From assembly GCA_902494195.1 (NCBI GenBank), contig CABUSH010000021.1, positions 1-39,288 of the forward strand: a stretch of DNA of 39,288 nt, in the 5' to 3' direction. The stretch is from an uncultured Collinsella sp. GTDB lineage: Bacteria > Actinomycetota > Coriobacteriia > Coriobacteriales > Coriobacteriaceae. The position numbers and the translations under genes were made by a program. Positions 21,134 to 28,628 of the stretch are shown piece after piece. Within the stretch, counting starts at the first letter, position 1, and each line of letters begins with the position of its first letter. Under the pieces are notes generated by a model. That model did not search any database, was not told the origin of the DNA, and worked only from the letters and a program-made list of their open reading frames with translations.

Positions 21134-22297
21134 CTAGAGGCATTCGGTCAGAATCTGGAACACTTCGCTGCGCTCCAGTTTCTTGGCGCAGCCGCTGGTG
21201 AGTACGCAGGTGTCCGCAACCTTGTGCAGCGTCTCGTCGGACGCGTCGGAGCCCATCTCGGCGAAGCTCGTGGGAAGCCCCATCTCGCCGATGAACGTCT
21301 GCAGGTGGTCGATGCCTTTGAGCGCCACCGTAAGGTCGTCTTTGCCCTTGGCGTCGACGTCCCACACCTCGCGTGCCCAGCGGGCGAACTGCGCGGGCGC
21401 CTCGGGGGCCAGGTGGCGGTAGAGCGCAGGGTGGATGACCGCGAGGCCCATTCCGTGGTTGGTGTGGGTGTACGCGCCGTACTGGTGCTGGATCATGTGC
21501 GCCTGGAAGTCCGTTGACTTGCCGATCTTGAGCACGCCGTTCTCGGCCATGGCGGAGTCGTATACGAGCTCGCTTCTGGCATCGAGGTTCTGGTCGTCGT
21601 CCGCGATGATCCGCATGTTGCGGATGACGTTACGCTGGATGGCGAGGTTGATGTCGTCGGTGACATTGCGCCCGCGCGGGCTTCCGAAATAGCTCTCCAT
21701 GCAGTGCGAGAGCGTGTCGAACGCGCCGCTCATGAACTGCGCGTGCGGTACGGTGAGCGTGAGCGCCGGGTCGAGCGCCGCCCACATGGGCATCGCCCCC
21801 AGATAGGCGCCCTTCACGTGTGTCTCCTCGTTGGTGATGACGGCGCCGTTGTTCTGCTCGGCGCCCGTGCCGGAGAGTGTCACGATGCAGCCCATGGGGA
21901 TGAACGAGCTCGGCATCTTGCCGTCGACGTGCTCGAACGTCTCGATGTCCTCGTCAAGCATCGCCTGCGCGGAGACCACCTTGCAGCAGTCGAAGACCGA
22001 CCCGCCGCCGACGGAGAGAATGAAGTCGACCTGTTCCTTGCGTGCGAGCGCGGCGCCTTCCTGGCACTTCTCGTAGGTCGGATTGGGCATGATGCCGCCG
22101 AAGTCCACCACGCGCTTGCCCGCGCTCGTGAGCTTATCGACCACGTGGCCGTAGACGCCGGTTCGTTTGACCGAGCCTCCGCCGTAGGCGAGCATCACTG
22201 TCTTGCCCATGGCACCCATCTCGGCGTCGAGCGCCTGGTCCATGGCCCCCTCGCCGAAATAGTTCCTGACCGGGTAGTCGTACGTGAATGAGTTCAT
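21134..22297 (-). CDS. Iron-containing alcohol dehydrogenase
   Basis: 387 residues from ATG 22297 (AGGAGGAATTGCC). The nucleotide-binding block is SVGGGSVFDCCK (GGGS 97-100, Asp103). Metal ligands expected for the family are Asp194 and His198 (GAFDTLSHCMESYF), His267, and His281 (NHGMGLAVIHPALY). This is the butanol dehydrogenase/YqhD-type branch, NAD(P)H-dependent and cytosolic, reducing aldehydes to alcohols. It lies 44 bp after an aldo-keto reductase on the same strand, so the two probably form one aldehyde-handling operon. Its stop codon lies about 50 bp past the remnant ATPase on the other strand. Confidence 0.9.
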   Translation of the reverse strand: MNSFTYDYPVRNYFGEGAMDQALDAEMGAMGKTVMLAYGGGSVKRTGVYGHVVDKLTSAGKRVVDFGGIMPNPTYEKCQEGAALARKEQVDFILSVGGGSVFDCCKVVSAQAMLDEDIETFEHVDGKMPSSFIPMGCIVTLSGTGAEQNNGAVITNEETHVKGAYLGAMPMWAALDPALTLTVPHAQFMSGAFDTLSHCMESYFGSPRGRNVTDDINLAIQRNVIRNMRIIADDDQNLDARSELVYDSAMAENGVLKIGKSTDFQAHMIQHQYGAYTHTNHGMGLAVIHPALYRHLAPEAPAQFARWAREVWDVDAKGKDDLTVALKGIDHLQTFIGEMGLPTSFAEMGSDASDETLHKVADTCVLTSGCAKKLERSEVFQILTECL

Positions 22298-22341
22298 GGC
22301 AATTCCTCCTAGTAAGTTATCAGTGCGGTCTGACCGCTCGT

Positions 22342-23193
22342 CTACACGTTGCGCACGAGCCCGGACATCCATTCGATGGTGGCGGGATCGTGGTGGTCGA
22401 AGAACGCGCTGCGCCCGGTGTCGAGCGCGGCGATGGCGACCATCTCGTCGTCGCCCAGCGCGAAGTCGAAGACGTCGAAGTTCTGCTCCATGCGATCGCG
22501 GTGCGTGCTCTTAGGGATGCAGACCACACCGCGCTGCAGCAGCCAGCGCAACACGACCTGGGCGACCGTCTTGCCGTGCGCCTCGCCGATGCGAGCGAGG
22601 ACCTCGTTGCGGAAGAGGTCGTTTCTGCCCTCCGCAAAGGGCGCCCAGCCCTCCACGGCCACCTCCTTGCCGGCCATGTACTCCTGCGCCTCGCGCTGCT
22701 GGAAGAACACGTTGCACTCGACTTGGTTCACGGCGGGGGCGATGCGGTTGAACGAGATGAGGTTTGCGAGGTGATCGGGGTAGAAGTTAGCTGTACCTAT
22801 GGCGCGGATAACGCCCTGCTCGTAGAGCTCCTCCATGGCGCGCCACGCGCCGAAGACGTCGCCGAACGGCTGGTGGATGAGGTAGAGGTCAACGTAGTCG
22901 AGCCCCAGCCGCTTGAGCGACGCGTCGAAGCCGCGCTTGGCCCCCTCGTAGCTCACATCCGACATCCACAGCTTGGTCGTCACGAACACCTCGTCGCGCG
23001 GCAGGCCGCTCGCACGAATGGCGGCCCCGACCGCCTCTTCGTTGCCGTAGCTCGCGGCCGTGTCGAGCAGCCGGTAGCCGACCGAGAGCGCGTCCTCCAC
23101 GGCGCGCTGGCATTCCGCGGCGTCCGGGATCTGGTACACGCCGAAGCCGAGCTGCGGCATCCTGACGCCGTTGTTCAAGGTGATGTAGTCCAT
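22342..23193 (-). CDS. Aldo/keto reductase (first)
   Basis: 283 residues, a complete AKR barrel. The catalytic tetrad is visible: Asp44 and Tyr49 (LLDTAASYGNE), Lys74 (VTTKLW) and His107 (YLIHQP). The NADPH-binding end IPKSTHRDRMEQNFDVFDF is intact. GAAAGGAAGG precedes the ATG at 23193. It reduces aldehydes or ketones with NADPH; the exact substrate cannot be told. It is upstream of the iron alcohol dehydrogenase in the same direction and is about 40% like the neighbour at 23503 by eye, perhaps an old duplication. Confidence 0.9.
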   Translation of the reverse strand: MDYITLNNGVRMPQLGFGVYQIPDAAECQRAVEDALSVGYRLLDTAASYGNEEAVGAAIRASGLPRDEVFVTTKLWMSDVSYEGAKRGFDASLKRLGLDYVDLYLIHQPFGDVFGAWRAMEELYEQGVIRAIGTANFYPDHLANLISFNRIAPAVNQVECNVFFQQREAQEYMAGKEVAVEGWAPFAEGRNDLFRNEVLARIGEAHGKTVAQVVLRWLLQRGVVCIPKSTHRDRMEQNFDVFDFALGDDEMVAIAALDTGRSAFFDHHDPATIEWMSGLVRNV

Positions 23194-23274
23194 GGTGCCT
23201 TCCTTTCTCGCAACTTGACGTATCCACCATACGAGGGGCGCCGCGCCGGCGGAAGTTTCCGTTGGTGAGGGTTC

Positions 23275-23305
23275 TATAACGCTGGGGTGCGCACGGTGTT
23301 ATAAC
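23275..23305 (-). promoter_or_regulatory. Inverted repeat upstream of the reductase genes
   Basis: TATAAC at 23275 and GTTATA at 23300 enclose GGGTGCGCACGGTG, which has its own GTGCGCAC palindrome. It lies about 80 bp before the reductase start. A site TATAACC-AT-GGGGTATA of similar type is in the LysR-reductase intergenic region (about 24431-24450), so both may be bound by the LysR regulator at 24481. Confidence 0.4.
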
Positions 23306-23314
23306 CCGCGGGTT

Positions 23315-23488
23315 CTAGGTCACCTCAAAGAGATCGGCACCGAGATCGTCGGCGATGGCCTGAGCTACGACAGCGGTGTGGCCCTGTGCCGAGTAGTAGG
23401 CCACGAGGACGTTGCCGTCTGCAGCGGGCACTGCGGCGGGCTCGTCCTCGACAGTCGACTGGTCCTCGGCGGCTGCTTGGTTGGTCCG
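23315..23488 (-). pseudogene. Flavodoxin, N-terminal fragment
   Basis: The frame reads VLVAYYSAQGHTAVVAQAIA then DDLGADLFEVT and TAG. Y-Y-S-x-x-G-H-T is the FMN-phosphate loop of flavodoxins. The preceding 20 residues (AEDQSTVEDEPAAVPAADGN) look like the linker of an exported, lipoprotein-type flavodoxin. No signal peptide is left, and the stop follows the second element, so about 100 residues are missing. It lies directly behind the aldo-keto reductase at 23503 on the same strand. Confidence 0.65.
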
Positions 23489-23502
23489 TTATCGTCTGAG
23501 CG

Positions 23503-24351
23503 CTACTCCTGCGCGTCGAAATCGGGGCGTATGGCCAGGTAGCCTGCGAGTGCTTCCTCAGTGGCGGTGTAGTAGGTCATGGCCCCGTCGAGCTTGGCAA
23601 TCTCAGCCATCTCGTCTTCGGTGAGGGAGAAGTCGAAGATGTTCGCGTTGTCGGCGATGTGGGCGGGGTTCTTGGAGCCGGGGATGATGGAGGTGCCCAT
23701 TTGTACGTGCCAGCGCAGGATCACTTGGGCCGGGGTCTTGCCGTACTTCTCGGCGAGAGCGACGAAGACGGGCTCCTCCAGAAGACCTTTGTCGCCGTGG
23801 CCGAGCGGGTACCACGCCTCGATCACCGTTCCGTACGGCACAAGGTAGGCGCGCAGGTCGCGCTGGGCGTGGTAGGGGTGGCACTCAACGGTCACGAGCT
23901 GCGGCTTGATGTCGGCGACCTCGATGACCTCGGCGATCTTGTCTTGCGGGAAGTTGGAGAGGCCGAGGGCGCGCACCTTGCCCGCGCGGTACGCCTCCTC
24001 CATCGTGCGCCACGCGGCCAGGTAGTCGCCTACCGGCTGGTGCAGGATGAGCATGTCGACGTAGTCGAGCCCCAGGCGCTGGAGCGTGGCGTCCACCGCC
24101 GGCATGCCCGCGTCGTAGACACTCGGCCAGAGCTTGGTGGAGACGAAGATCTTGTCGCGCGCGATGCCGCTTTTGGCGATGGCACGGCCCACGGCGCGCT
24201 CGTTCATGTAGGCGTTGGCGGTGTCGATGTGCTCGTAGCCAGTCGTGAGCGCGGCGGTTGCGGCCGCCTCGGCCTCGGTCGGGGTCATGAGGAAGGTGCC
24301 CAAACCCTCGATGGGCATCTCTACGTCGTTGTTGAGCTTCAGATACTCCAT
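23503..24351 (-). CDS. Aldo/keto reductase (second)
   Basis: 282 residues with ribosome site AAGGAGGAG at 4 bp. The tetrad is Asp43, Tyr48, Lys73 and His104 (HIDTANAYMNE, STKLWP, LILHQP). The cofactor end is IIPGSKNPAHIADNANIFDF. It is the family of 2,5-diketo-gluconate or methylglyoxal-type reductases, NADPH dependent; the substrate is unknown. It is divergent from the LysR gene across 129 bp, the usual arrangement for a LysR-controlled target. Confidence 0.9.
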   Translation of the reverse strand: MEYLKLNNDVEMPIEGLGTFLMTPTEAEAAATAALTTGYEHIDTANAYMNERAVGRAIAKSGIARDKIFVSTKLWPSVYDAGMPAVDATLQRLGLDYVDMLILHQPVGDYLAAWRTMEEAYRAGKVRALGLSNFPQDKIAEVIEVADIKPQLVTVECHPYHAQRDLRAYLVPYGTVIEAWYPLGHGDKGLLEEPVFVALAEKYGKTPAQVILRWHVQMGTSIIPGSKNPAHIADNANIFDFSLTEDEMAEIAKLDGAMTYYTATEEALAGYLAIRPDFDAQE

Positions 24352-24480
24352 GGTCTCCTCCTTAATGGTGACTTTTCGAATACAAGGCTACGGCGTTTAC
24401 TGACGTGCGAGAAGTTCACGTTGGAATGATGGATATAACCATGGGGTATATACGGCACATAATGCGTGACAGGAGGATCG

Positions 24481-25380
24481 ATGTACAACCCACAGCTTGA
24501 CACTTTCATCCGCGTGGCGGAGGCGGGCAGCTTCTCCAAAGCGGCACAAGAGTCCTTCATCACGCCCACGGCCGTCATCAAGCAGATGAACCTGCTGGAG
24601 TCGCGGCTAGGCCTTACGCTGTTCCACCGATCGCATCAGGGGCTTTCGCTTACGCGAGCAGGCAGGTCGCTGCTCGCCGACGCCCGCCATATCGTGCAGT
24701 ACTCTCAAGAATCAATCGCACGCGCCCGCGTCGCCGAGCGTGGAGAGAAGCGCATCATCCGCGTGGGAGTGTCGCTCATGACGCCCAGCACGCCGCTCAC
24801 GAAGCTGTGGCCGAAGGTGAAGGAACGTTGCCCTGGCATGAGCCTTCAGGTGGTCACGTTTGAAAACACACCCTCGGCGGCGCGCGGTTTGGCGAACCTC
24901 GGGCAAGACATGGATATCGTGGCGGGGATTTTCGACGATGCCTTTCTTAAAGAGCGCGGGTGCCTGGGCCTCGAGCTTTCGCGCGAGCCGCTCTGGTGCG
25001 CCGTTCCCGTCGACAACGAACTCGCCAAACGCGACATCGTCACATTCGACGACCTCCACAATCACAGTCTTATGCTTATACGCCGGGGCTGGAACGCCGA
25101 AATCGACCGCGTGCGCGACGAGATACTCTTGCATCATCCTCAAATCGCGCTCGTAGACTTCCCGCAATATCGGGCGGAGGTGTTCAATCGCGGCGCGAAC
25201 GAGGACCTCGCGCTTGCGACGCTGCCGTTGTGGGCCAACGTTCACCCCATGCTCAAAACCGTCCCTACCGATTGGGGCTGTCTCGTGTCTTACGGTCTGC
25301 TTCATTCGTCGCACCCCGCAGACCATGTGCGGGAGTTCCTCGATGCGGTGTCTGCCGCGCTCGAGGCAAAGCATCGATAG
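24481..25380 (+). CDS. LysR-family transcriptional regulator
   Basis: 299 residues from ATG 24481 (AGGAGG at 4 bp; the upstream in-frame ATG at 24466 lacks a site). N-terminal winged helix: LDTFIRVAEAGSFSKAAQES, LESRLGLTLFHRSHQGLSLT. The C-terminal effector domain begins around residue 90 (IIRVGVSLMTPSTPLTKLWP). It probably controls the divergent reductase at 24351, and perhaps the alcohol dehydrogenase set, in response to an aldehyde-related signal; the ligand is unknown. A terminator follows at 25522. Confidence 0.9.
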   Translation: MYNPQLDTFIRVAEAGSFSKAAQESFITPTAVIKQMNLLESRLGLTLFHRSHQGLSLTRAGRSLLADARHIVQYSQESIARARVAERGEKRIIRVGVSLMTPSTPLTKLWPKVKERCPGMSLQVVTFENTPSAARGLANLGQDMDIVAGIFDDAFLKERGCLGLELSREPLWCAVPVDNELAKRDIVTFDDLHNHSLMLIRRGWNAEIDRVRDEILLHHPQIALVDFPQYRAEVFNRGANEDLALATLPLWANVHPMLKTVPTDWGCLVSYGLLHSSHPADHVREFLDAVSAALEAKHR

Positions 25381-25521
25381 GCAATCGCGAGCAGATGCGC
25401 TTATGCCTATGGGGACAACGGGAACTGGCTTCTGATCTTGCGTTTTGATACCGTCGAGTACCGCCTGATGCTGTTTCGGCGTCGCCATAGAGCAAAGCCA
25501 TCAGCGAAATAACGGGAATAA

Positions 25522-25560
25522 CAGCCTCCGAACCGTCTGGTTCGGAGGCTTCCTTTTTGC
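25522..25560 (+). terminator. Intrinsic terminator
   Basis: AGCCTCCGAACC-GTCT-GGTTCGGAGGCT, a perfect 12-bp stem with a 4-base loop and TCCTTTTTG. It ends the LysR transcript. The 140 bp before it contain no gene. Confidence 0.9.
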
Positions 25561-25611
25561 ATGTCTGTCTAAAACGACTCCTTGCCAAAGTCCCTTGAGC
25601 ATCGGACGGCA

Positions 25612-25734
25612 TTATTGAGCGTGGGCGTTATCGTAGGTATCTTTGATCTCTTCCGGCAAATCGTCGGGAATCAGCGCCTTCACTCTATCCTCGTTGCCAT
25701 CCTGAATCGCCTGCTCGTAGTACCAGCATTTGAA
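25612..25734 (-). pseudogene. MerR-family regulator, C-terminal fragment
   Basis: The frame reads FKCWYYEQAIQDGNEDRVKA then LIPDDLPEEIKDTYDNAHAQ and TAA. The M-V-D-Y-K-C-W-Y-Y-E-T-A segment of the intact MerR at 26507-26974 matches its first block, so it is the dimerisation-helix end of a related regulator. The N-terminal DNA-binding part is missing. It is fused just past the interrupted end of yjdF. Confidence 0.6.
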
Positions 25735-25754
25735 CCTTTGGTGCTCATCGCCGG

Positions 25755-26015
25755 CTACTTAAGTGCTTTCGCCGCCTCGCGGGCGCGCCGCTTGGGGTCC
25801 TTCGCGGGCTCGTTCGCCTTGGCGGGATCGTCGCCGAAAAACGAGAGCTTCTCCCATTCGCTTGCAACGAATCGCAGGATCTCCTCATCGGACGGCTCCG
25901 CGCCGAAGACGATGCGGGCGACGCCGTATCTGCCGCCCTCAACGTGCTCCGCCAGCCCGACCCAGAATTGGCCGTCGTGATATACGGTCAGGGTGGACGA
26001 CACGCTGATCTGCAT
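25755..26015 (-). CDS. yjdF: YjdF-family (DUF2992) protein, C-terminally shortened
   Basis: 86 residues starting MQISVSSTLTVYHDGQFWVG and including GRYGVARIVFGAEPSDEEIL, the family core, then PKRRAREAAKALK and TAG. Usual YjdF proteins are about 130-160 residues with a Lys/Gln-rich helical tail. After the TAG the same frame reads P-A-M-S-T-K before it joins a MerR fragment. S-T-K-A-Q is typical of the family's next block, so a nonsense change or deletion removed the tail. The core may still fold. YjdF function is not established; its genes are commonly led by an azaaromatic-sensing riboswitch, as here. The strong AAAGGAGG ribosome site lies inside that RNA. Confidence 0.75.
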   Translation of the reverse strand: MQISVSSTLTVYHDGQFWVGLAEHVEGGRYGVARIVFGAEPSDEEILRFVASEWEKLSFFGDDPAKANEPAKDPKRRAREAAKALK

Positions 26016-26135
26016 GGTTGGTTCCTCCTTTATGTAGATGACCATGCAGAGAAGGGACAACCAAGGAGGCAGGTTACTGATGCGGACTCCCGCACGCCCA
26101 CGACTACCCGACGGGGACTGTGTTTTCATCTCTGG
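26016..26135 (-). ncRNA. yjdF-motif riboswitch, copy 3 (functional position)
   Basis: The leader of the yjdF gene. In transcript order: CCCCGTCGGGTAGTCGTGGG, hairpin TGCGG-GAGT-CCGCA, CATCAGTAACCTG, CCTCCTT, GCATGGTCATCTACAT and AAAGGAGGAACCAACC before ATG. CCTCCTT is fully complementary to AAGGAGG of the ribosome site, which gives a simple on/off switch for translation. The yjdF motif is known to bind many azaaromatic compounds and to raise expression of yjdF. The class assignment is from sequence memory and gene context. Confidence 0.8.
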
Positions 26136-26142
26136 TGGTTGG

Positions 26143-26171
26143 ATTGTAGCACGTGCGAATGCGCCCGGCAT
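26143..26171 (-). promoter_or_regulatory. Promoter of the yjdF riboswitch copy 3
   Basis: On the minus strand ATGCCG (26166-26171), a 17-bp spacer and TACAAT (26143-26148). The homologous place in copy 1 has ATGTCG and TGCAAT with an 18-bp gap; in copy 2 an IS3 scrap has replaced it. Confidence 0.45.
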
Positions 26172-26232
26172 CGCTGCTGACATGGCGCTACTGGGATTCG
26201 CTCCTCGATGCATCCTTGTGCACATTACCTTC

Positions 26233-26273
26233 TCGGTTTCGAAACTTTAAAAGATCTTGAGTTTCGAAACCGA
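26233..26273. repeat. 14-bp perfect inverted repeat
   Basis: TCGGTTTCGAAACT and AGTTTCGAAACCGA, 13-base loop. Each arm contains the 10-bp palindrome GTTTCGAAAC. Copy 1 of this block (near 4356) has only one GTTTCGAAAC within CTTCCAAGTTTCGAAACC. The block lies between the yjdF promoter on one strand and the ATPase scrap on the other. Confidence 0.7.
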
Positions 26274-26287
26274 AAAGGAGAGTTTAA

Positions 26288-26380
26288 GCGAGCGACGACA
26301 TCAGCTCCGAATCGACGCTCGAGAGGGAGCTCGCGCCGCTCCTGTCCGTCAGGGATGCGTTCCTGAAGGTTCTCATCTGA
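26288..26380 (+). pseudogene. AAA_14/DUF4143 ATPase, C-terminal remnant
   Basis: The frame reads SDDISSESTLERELAPLLSV then RDAFLKVLI and TGA. It aligns with the scrap at 4356-4551 (SDDIGADSTLEREIAPILSI), which extends further to the natural end. Here an early TGA ends it. Another frame after it (EVSVVPFKKGMYLYVKVTTL) is open but unrecognised up to the MerR gene end at 26507. Confidence 0.5.
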
Positions 26381-26506
26381 CGACAGAGGTGAGCGTGGTG
26401 CCGTTCAAGAAGGGCATGTACCTGTACGTCAAGGTCACCACGCTCGGTTGCGGCGTCTACCCCAAGGCGAGCAAGGCGGTTGACTGCCGTTGCCTAAGCA
26501 GTCTTG

Positions 26507-26974
26507 TCATATCGTTGCCGCAGTCCCCGGCGCAGTGCGCAGCTCCTGCCGAATCTTCCGAAAGCGTTCCGGGACTTCGGCAAGCTCCATCTTCTGCGGG
26601 GCATCGACCGTACCCGCTTCCTTCGCCGTTTCGTAATACCAGCACTTGTAATCCACCATCTCCATGGTGTGCAGTAATTCCTCCATCTGCTGTTTCAGAA
26701 CTTCTTGTTGGTGCCGGAACATGGCAAGGCGCAAATCGATGGTGTCGTCTCCTTGCAGCGCCATCTCGATGTACTGCCGGATGTCCTTGATGGACATCCC
26801 GGCTTTCTTCATGCAGCCGATCACCTGCAGCCATTCGATATCCGATTCCCGGAACATGCGAATGCCACCGGAGGAGCGCTCCACGAAGGGCAGCAGCCCC
26901 TCCTTGTCGTAGTAGCGCAAGGTGGACGCCGCAACTCCCAGCAGCTTCGCCATCTCTCCCACCGTATAGACCAT
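26507..26974 (-). CDS. MerR-family transcriptional regulator
   Basis: 155 residues from ATG 26974 (GGAGGGG at 7 bp). The winged helix is YTVGEMAKLLGVAASTLRYY then DKEGLL, followed by F-R-E-S-D-I-E-W-L. A dimerisation helix and a short variable end with Lys-Cys-Trp-Tyr-Tyr complete it. It has no metal-binding Cys set like MerR or ZntR, so it is of the NmlR/AdhR-like class that senses aldehydes or electrophiles; that is inference. It is divergent from a redox operon whose promoter has the 19-bp spacer and dyad expected for a MerR target. Confidence 0.88.
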   Translation of the reverse strand: MVYTVGEMAKLLGVAASTLRYYDKEGLLPFVERSSGGIRMFRESDIEWLQVIGCMKKAGMSIKDIRQYIEMALQGDDTIDLRLAMFRHQQEVLKQQMEELLHTMEMVDYKCWYYETAKEAGTVDAPQKMELAEVPERFRKIRQELRTAPGTAATI

Positions 26975-27007
26975 CTGAAAACCCCTCCGAATTATTCCAG
27001 AATCCCC

Positions 27008-27038
27008 TTGACTTAAAGTTAACTTCAAGTTCTAGGAT
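27008..27038 (+). promoter_or_regulatory. MerR-type promoter/operator of the redox operon
   Basis: -35 TTGACT, a 19-bp spacer and -10 TAGGAT. The spacer region holds the dyad ACTTAAAGTTAACTTCAAGT, symmetric except one pair. Spacers of 19 bp with a central dyad are the hallmark of promoters that MerR proteins untwist to activate. The dyad closely resembles AdhR/NmlR-type sites. A further palindrome, GGAAGCATGCTTCC, follows at 27055-27068. Confidence 0.8.
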
Positions 27039-27107
27039 GCACATGAAGTTCAAAGGAAGCATGCTTCCAAACAGAATGTTTGTCAATCATAAGGAGGGGA
27101 ATCGAAC

Positions 27108-27830
27108 GTGAACAGGCCGTATGTTTTCTGCCACATGATGTGCGCTTTGGACGGAAAGATCATGGGCAGTTACATGGGAACGCCGCAGGGCAGAGCGGCG
27201 GGCGATGCGTTCTACGACATCGCCTTCGGGAAAGAGCCCTTTTACCATCACCAGGGCTGGCTGTCCGGCAGAGTGACGACGGACGACAACTTCACCTTCT
27301 ACAGGAAGCCGGACCTGGACGAAGATGCGCCGGCCGTTCCGGCAGGTGATTTCATCGCGCAGCCGGACTTCGGAATGTTCTATGTCTCCGTGGACCCCCA
27401 CGGCAAGCTGGGGTGGAAAAGCAGCACCCTGCGCTATGTGGACACCACCGCCCATGTCGTCGAGGTGCTGACAGAGCAGGTCGGCAACGCCTACAGGGCA
27501 TTTTTGAGAAAGCTGGGAATCTCGTACATCATCGCGGGAGAAACGGAGCTGGATCACGGTCTGGCCCTTTCCAAGCTGAAAGAAGAATTCAACATCGAGA
27601 CCCTGATGCTGGGCGGTGGCGGCGTGCTGAACTGGTCGTTCCTGCAAGCGGGGATGTGCGATGAAATCAGCATTGTGTTGGCGGCGGCGGCAGACGGGAG
27701 CTCGGATACGCCGCCGGTTTTCAGAGCCGCAGAAGGCATTTCGGAGAGCAAGGCCCTTGGCTTCACGCTGAAAGAGGCGAAGGCCATGGACGGCGGGGCG
27801 GTTTGGCTGCGCTATGGCGTGAATCGATAA
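27108..27830 (+). CDS. RibD C-terminal domain/dihydrofolate reductase-like protein
   Basis: 240 residues from GTG 27108 (AAGGAGGGG at 8 bp). The pattern RPYVFCHMMCALDGKIMG, GRVTTDDNF, YIIAGETELDHGLALSKLKE and LMLGGGGVLNWSFLQAGMCDEI is that of RibD_C (PF01872) reductases. These bind NADPH and reduce pyrimidine-like or other small molecules. The lone domain without a deaminase is common in stress operons with unknown substrate. First gene of the MerR-controlled set, 22 bp before the cupin. Confidence 0.82.
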   Translation: MNRPYVFCHMMCALDGKIMGSYMGTPQGRAAGDAFYDIAFGKEPFYHHQGWLSGRVTTDDNFTFYRKPDLDEDAPAVPAGDFIAQPDFGMFYVSVDPHGKLGWKSSTLRYVDTTAHVVEVLTEQVGNAYRAFLRKLGISYIIAGETELDHGLALSKLKEEFNIETLMLGGGGVLNWSFLQAGMCDEISIVLAAAADGSSDTPPVFRAAEGISESKALGFTLKEAKAMDGGAVWLRYGVNR

Positions 27831-27852
27831 TCATTAACAGGAGGTTTCAATT

Positions 27853-28284
27853 ATGAGGTATGAACGAAAAGAGCAGTTCGAGAAGGTCAACGCATTCGGC
27901 ACAGGAACGGCGAACACCGCCTATGCCCAGTACTTCACCGGCGATTCGTTCCTGAATCCGCTGACCGATCCGGAAGGCGGCCTGTTCGCCGCCAACGTGA
28001 CTTTCGAGCCGGGATGCCGCAACAACTGGCATATCCACCATGCGGACAAAGGAGGCGGTCAGCTCCTGCTCTGCACGGCTGGCGAGGGCTGGTACCAGGA
28101 GGAAGGCAAGGCCGCCGTCAGCCTGCACGAGGGCAGCGTTGTGATGATCCCCGCCAACGTCAAGCACTGGCACGGAGCGAAGAAGGACAGCTGGTTCAGC
28201 CATATCGCCGTGGAGGTTCCCGGCGAGAATTGCGAGAACGAGTGGTGCGAGCCGGTATCCCACGAAGAGTACGCAAGGCTGTAG
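27853..28284 (+). CDS. Cupin-domain protein
   Basis: 143 residues, one small cupin barrel. Motif 1 is V-T-F-E-P-G-C-R-N-N-W-H-I-H-H-A with the two metal His residues, and G-E-G-W-Y-Q-E-E-G. Motif 2 is V-M-I-P-A-N-V-K-H-W-H-G. Cytosolic, probably metal-binding, likely an isomerase or a dioxygenase-like detoxifier. The partner CMD protein follows 13 bp later. Cupin plus CMD pairs occur often in quinone/electrophile-stress operons. AGGAGG at 7 bp. Confidence 0.85.
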   Translation: MRYERKEQFEKVNAFGTGTANTAYAQYFTGDSFLNPLTDPEGGLFAANVTFEPGCRNNWHIHHADKGGGQLLLCTAGEGWYQEEGKAAVSLHEGSVVMIPANVKHWHGAKKDSWFSHIAVEVPGENCENEWCEPVSHEEYARL

Positions 28285-28297
28285 GGAGGAGCGAAAC

Positions 28298-28624
28298 ATG
28301 GCAGTCAAGCAGACGGCAGGCAGAGATGCCCTGGGCGAATTCGCCCCGAAATTCGCGGAACTGAACGATGACGTGCTCTTCGGAGAGGTTTGGAGCCGAG
28401 AGGGGCAGCTCAGCCTCCGCGACCGCTCCCTCGTGACCGTCGTCGCGCTGATGGCTCAGGGGCTTACCGATGAGAGCTTCCGCTATCACCTGACGGAGGC
28501 AAAGAAGAACGGTATTACAAAAGAAGAAATCGCGGAGGTCGTGACCCATGCAGCCTTCTACTGCGGCTGGCCCAAGGCGTGGGCGGTTTTCCGCATGGCA
28601 AAGGATATCTGGGGCGAGGAGTAG
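28298..28624 (+). CDS. Carboxymuconolactone decarboxylase-family protein
   Basis: 108 residues. CMD core: LSLRDRSLVTVVALMAQGLT, HLTEAKKNGITKEEIAEVVT and H-A-A-F-Y-C-G-W-P-K-A. There is no C-x-x-C, so it is not a peroxidase of the AhpD kind; the His and the single Cys may serve a gamma-CMD-like or thiol role. GGAGG at 6 bp. It ends 4 bp before the aldo-keto reductase start, so the genes are coupled. Confidence 0.87.
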   Translation: MAVKQTAGRDALGEFAPKFAELNDDVLFGEVWSREGQLSLRDRSLVTVVALMAQGLTDESFRYHLTEAKKNGITKEEIAEVVTHAAFYCGWPKAWAVFRMAKDIWGEE

Positions 28625-28628
28625 AACG

